Assembly (NCBI RefSeq): GCF_000736415.1
Contig: NZ_CP009043.1
Span: 992,001-1,056,000, forward strand
Reading direction: 5' to 3'
DNA length: 64,000 bases
From: Campylobacter iguaniorum
GTDB lineage: Bacteria; Campylobacterota; Campylobacteria; Campylobacterales; Campylobacteraceae
Notes under the pieces: generated by a model
Database searches by the model: none
The model's input: the letters and a program-made list of their open reading frames with translations, nothing else
What the model was told of the DNA's origin: nothing
Made by a program: the position numbers and the translations under genes
Shown here: piece after piece, positions 61,487 through 64,000 of the stretch
Numbering within the stretch: the stretch's first letter is position 1
Layout: every line of letters begins with the position of its first letter

Positions 61487-62431
61487 TTAATCAAATTCAT
61501 TTAAAGATTTATTGTAATTTTCAAGGATTTTACTAAAGTTATCGCGCAAGCTAATTGGGCTTAAAACCACCATATCAGGAAACCAGCGCCTAAGCTGCAT
61601 AATCATCATCTCATCACTTGTAATCTCATAACTGATCTTGACCCAACCATTTTTGCATTTGCCAACTATTTTTTGTGAATGAAAAAACCGCTTTTGCTCG
61701 AAATATTTTGCGACATTTGGCGAAACTGCGACAACGCATTCATAAGGCTCTTTCTTATATCCGTCCATAAAAGTTTCGCTATTTCTAACAAAATTTTCAG
61801 TATAATCATCTATATAAAATTGAGCTTTTTTAATCACGACATCTTTGATGAAACATAGCCTAAGCACCTTATATCCATTATTTTCATGAGTATCACAAAG
61901 AGTTGCTAGCTGCCAATTGCCTTTAGAATATATGATTTTTATGATTTTAACATTTTTTAGCACCGTTTCATTATAGGTCAAATCGCAATATCGTCTAAAT
62001 TTAATCGCTTTTTGTATTAGCCCAAATATCTTTAAATTTGGACTTTGTTCGTGTGGGCTACCTTTGATTAAAAACACACTTGCAAGCTCTTTTTTAAGTT
62101 TGTCATCAACTTTTTTATAAGTATGAGGCATAAATTTAGAAAAGCCAGGATTGATAATATGAAGCATATCTATAAGCTTTTCACTCTCATCTTGGCGCTC
62201 ATTTGGTGCGACAAAGCGTTGAAAAAGTTCTTTGTTTTTACATATATATGAGCCTTGAGAAATACTAAAAATAGTATCTTCTCCAAAAAACTCACGCAAA
62301 TCTTGGATATATCTTCTGATAGTTCGCTCGCTTAAACCACTTTTTATAGCGTAGTTTTTGACTAAAACCTCACGACCAGAAGTTAGCTCATCCAAAAGCT
62401 CCAAAATCTCAAAGATCTTTTTATTTTTCAT
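61487..62431 (-). CDS. WYL-domain transcriptional regulator
   Basis: A 314-residue regulator: N-terminal helix-turn-helix (LSERTIRRYIQDLREFFGED, about 30-50) and a WYL-type ligand-binding domain (about 140-300) with SKGNWQLATLCDTHENNGYKV and VRNSETFMDGYKKEP. Such proteins sense nucleotides, DNA or metabolites. It is convergent with the P-type ATPase cluster and precedes no gene on its own strand within 25 bases, so its targets are unclear. Confidence 0.85.
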   Translation of the reverse strand: MKNKKIFEILELLDELTSGREVLVKNYAIKSGLSERTIRRYIQDLREFFGEDTIFSISQGSYICKNKELFQRFVAPNERQDESEKLIDMLHIINPGFSKFMPHTYKKVDDKLKKELASVFLIKGSPHEQSPNLKIFGLIQKAIKFRRYCDLTYNETVLKNVKIIKIIYSKGNWQLATLCDTHENNGYKVLRLCFIKDVVIKKAQFYIDDYTENFVRNSETFMDGYKKEPYECVVAVSPNVAKYFEQKRFFHSQKIVGKCKNGWVKISYEITSDEMMIMQLRRWFPDMVVLSPISLRDNFSKILENYNKSLNEFD

Positions 62432-62457
62432 CGCTTTGCCTTAAATTTAGCCTAATT

Positions 62458-63861
62458 CTACCACAATCCTAAAACTTTCCACCAAACTGAACCGATTATT
62501 ATCCATATAGCTAAATTTATCAAAGTAATAATAAAGCCAAGCCTCCACCACTCATTTTGCGTATTATATCCAGCACCAAAAATAATAGGAGCTGGAGCAC
62601 CACCATAATGAGTGACAGGCATCATTAAATTTGATGCATATGCAAAGACAAGAGCTACAAAAACACCATTTGCTCCAGCAGCTATTGCAACTGCTCCAAA
62701 TGTAGCATACATCGCTGTTATATGCGCTGTCAAACTAGCAAAAAAGTAATGAGTAAATACATAAACAATAACCAAAATTCCCATTACCAAAGTCCAGTTA
62801 AATCCACTCATAGTGCCACTCATCCAGCCAGCAAACCAAGTAACAAAGCCAAGCTTAGAAAGACCTCCAGCTAATGTTATTAAAGAGCCCATCCAAATAA
62901 GAGTATCCCAAGCGCCTTTTTCGCAAATAAAATCATTCCATTCCAATACACCAAAGACAAGCATAACACAAACTGCTATCATACCAACAGTTGTTGCATT
63001 TAGCCCTGTGATGCTTCCAGTTGCCCATAAAATCAAAGCGCCTATAAAGACAAAAATCATCACGATTTCACTTCTTTTAAGCGAACCAAGCTTGGCAAGT
63101 TCGGCTTTTGCTATCTTTTTGCCCTCAGGATAATCTTTTATTTGGGGTGGATAAATTTTATAAAGTACGTAGGGTATCACAGCCAAAGAAACAAGGGCTG
63201 GGACTATCGCACCCATCGCCCAAAGTCCCCAAGAAATCTCAACGCCAAAAGTAGTTAGTGCCAAACTAGCTATAAGTGGATTTCCTGCCATTGAGGTAAG
63301 AAACATACCGTTTGTTATCGCGTTTCCTTGCCATAATGTCTGCATAAAAAACGCACCAGCTTTTTTGCGTGTATCACCTTGTTCAGAACCCAAAGCACTT
63401 GAAAGAGATTTGACAATAGGAAAAAGTATACCACCTGCTCTTGCGCCACTACTTGGCATAGCAGGAGAGATGATAGCATCACTTATAACTATAGAATATC
63501 CAAGCTTTAATGTACTATCTCCCAATAAACTTATAATCTTATAAGCTATGCGTTTGCCAAGCCCTGTTTTGATAAAACCTCTTGCAATCATAAACGCACA
63601 AACAATTAACCAAATGGTCGTACTTGCATATCCGCTTAATGCTTGGGCTGGTTTCATAACATTTGTTAAAACTGCTATTGTAACTCCAAAAAACGCAACC
63701 GCCCCAATAGGAAGCGGTTGTAATATTAACCCCAAAATAGTGGCTAGTACAATAGCAAAAAGATGCCAGGCTTGGGTAGTCACTGCATCAGGATGAGGCA
63801 AAAACCATACCAAAACACCGATTGCTACTATTATAAAGCCTTTTATAAATTTGCTTTTCAT
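62458..63861 (-). CDS. DASS/SLC13-family anion:sodium symporter
   Basis: A 467-residue transporter with about 12 helices and an internal repeat. The substrate and Na+ motifs of the family are seen as SDAIISPAMPSSGARAGGI and MPVTHYGGAPAPIIFGAGYN. It imports di- or tricarboxylates (malate, fumarate, succinate, tartrate) or sulfate. The adjoining fumarase-superfamily lyase gene on the same strand suggests a dicarboxylate, but the specificity cannot be fixed. Confidence 0.9.
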   Translation of the reverse strand: MKSKFIKGFIIVAIGVLVWFLPHPDAVTTQAWHLFAIVLATILGLILQPLPIGAVAFFGVTIAVLTNVMKPAQALSGYASTTIWLIVCAFMIARGFIKTGLGKRIAYKIISLLGDSTLKLGYSIVISDAIISPAMPSSGARAGGILFPIVKSLSSALGSEQGDTRKKAGAFFMQTLWQGNAITNGMFLTSMAGNPLIASLALTTFGVEISWGLWAMGAIVPALVSLAVIPYVLYKIYPPQIKDYPEGKKIAKAELAKLGSLKRSEIVMIFVFIGALILWATGSITGLNATTVGMIAVCVMLVFGVLEWNDFICEKGAWDTLIWMGSLITLAGGLSKLGFVTWFAGWMSGTMSGFNWTLVMGILVIVYVFTHYFFASLTAHITAMYATFGAVAIAAGANGVFVALVFAYASNLMMPVTHYGGAPAPIIFGAGYNTQNEWWRLGFIITLINLAIWIIIGSVWWKVLGLW

Positions 63862-63878
63862 TTTAAACCTTTATAAAT

Positions 63879-64000
63879 TTAACCCAAAATATCTTTGCTA
63901 TTTGCAACCACGCGATCGACAAATTCAGCACTCAAACCGATATATTTTTCTGGTTGCATAATCTCTTCAAGATCAGCTCTTGTAAAATATTTCGCCACCT
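63879..64000 (-). CDS. Fumarase/adenylosuccinate lyase-superfamily enzyme, C-terminal part
   Basis: Only the last 39 residues are in the window, ending FVDRVVANSKDILG. The segment EEIMQPEKYIGLSAEFVDRV is typical of the C-terminus of adenylosuccinate lyase or carboxymuconate cycloisomerase-type enzymes. Which one cannot be decided from this piece. It is upstream of the DASS transporter on the same strand, 17 bases apart, so they are probably co-transcribed. Confidence 0.65.
   Translation of the reverse strand, partial: VAKYFTRADLEEIMQPEKYIGLSAEFVDRVVANSKDILG

Noticed and set aside
1-64000. CRISPR arrays, tRNA or rRNA genes, prophage or transposase genes
   Set aside because: No regular spaced repeats, cloverleaf sequences, rRNA segments or transposase motifs were seen.

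Overview
The window comes from a Campylobacter, most likely a non-thermophilic species of the C. fetus / C. hyointestinalis / C. iguaniorum type. The evidence is low GC content, a very high frequency of AAATTT words, frequent TTG and GTG starts, and gene order shared with C. jejuni (clpB ... ctpA-purC-purS-purQ-Cj0515-like-plsC-crcB-htpG-rhodanese, and fliL-acpS). An octahaem sulfite reductase locus sets it apart from C. jejuni. Species assignment is an inference. No rRNA, tRNA, CRISPR array, prophage or intact insertion sequence was seen.

Layout. 1-1415 (minus): start of the uptake [NiFe] hydrogenase operon (hydA and the 5' part of hydB). 1590-2575 (minus): AzlCD-type amino-acid exporter. 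2812-17648 (plus): a two-component system with a haem-c-binding sensor kinase, then a long tightly packed mcc-type operon. It holds the octahaem MccA with a CX15CH haem site, an FKBP isomerase, an Fe-S/NrfD quinol dehydrogenase, a dedicated haem lyase, a Sel1 protein, two NosL-like proteins, a FtsX/LolD-type ABC transporter and membrane proteins that probably serve metal-centre assembly. 17809-18285: a pseudopilin. 18334-28694: chaperones (clpB, htpG), peptidase, purine genes, plsC and crcB. clpB and htpG have consensus sigma-70 promoters with CIRCE-like operators. 28833-35997 (minus): CoA transferase, helicase, thioesterase, an outer-membrane barrel protein with a T12 promoter tract, and fumC. 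36155-41001: valS carrying an in-frame palindromic insertion, a frameshifted dsrE-like gene, and metNI.

41196-43346 is an autotransporter with an 11-G tract just after the signal peptide, a probable phase-variable surface protein. It is followed by a repeat-rich intergenic element. 43690-49768: thiD, metQ, hcp under an FNR-type box, and a metY / Rrf2 regulator / cysK sulfur-assimilation operon. 49759-56787 (mostly minus): acpS, fliL, FAH hydrolase, argD, a TRIC-type membrane protein, a Met-rich periplasmic protein with its two-component system, an M23 peptidase and a small acidic protein.

56993-61460 (plus) is the least understood region. Eight overlapping or nearly overlapping genes surround a divergent P1B-like ATPase. 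They include an HMA-like protein, a possible membrane-anchored ferritin-like protein, several small glycine-zipper membrane proteins and a lipoprotein. The ATPase lacks the CPC membrane motif. I consider this the best candidate for an undescribed system. The window ends with a WYL regulator, a DASS-family anion transporter and the 3' end of a fumarase-superfamily lyase, all on the minus strand.

Functionally, the window combines anaerobic respiration (hydrogen oxidation and sulfite reduction through c-type cytochromes), sulfur amino-acid supply (MetNIQ, MetY, CysK), stress response (ClpB, HtpG, Hcp) and variable surface proteins, as expected for a microaerobic host-associated epsilonproteobacterium.
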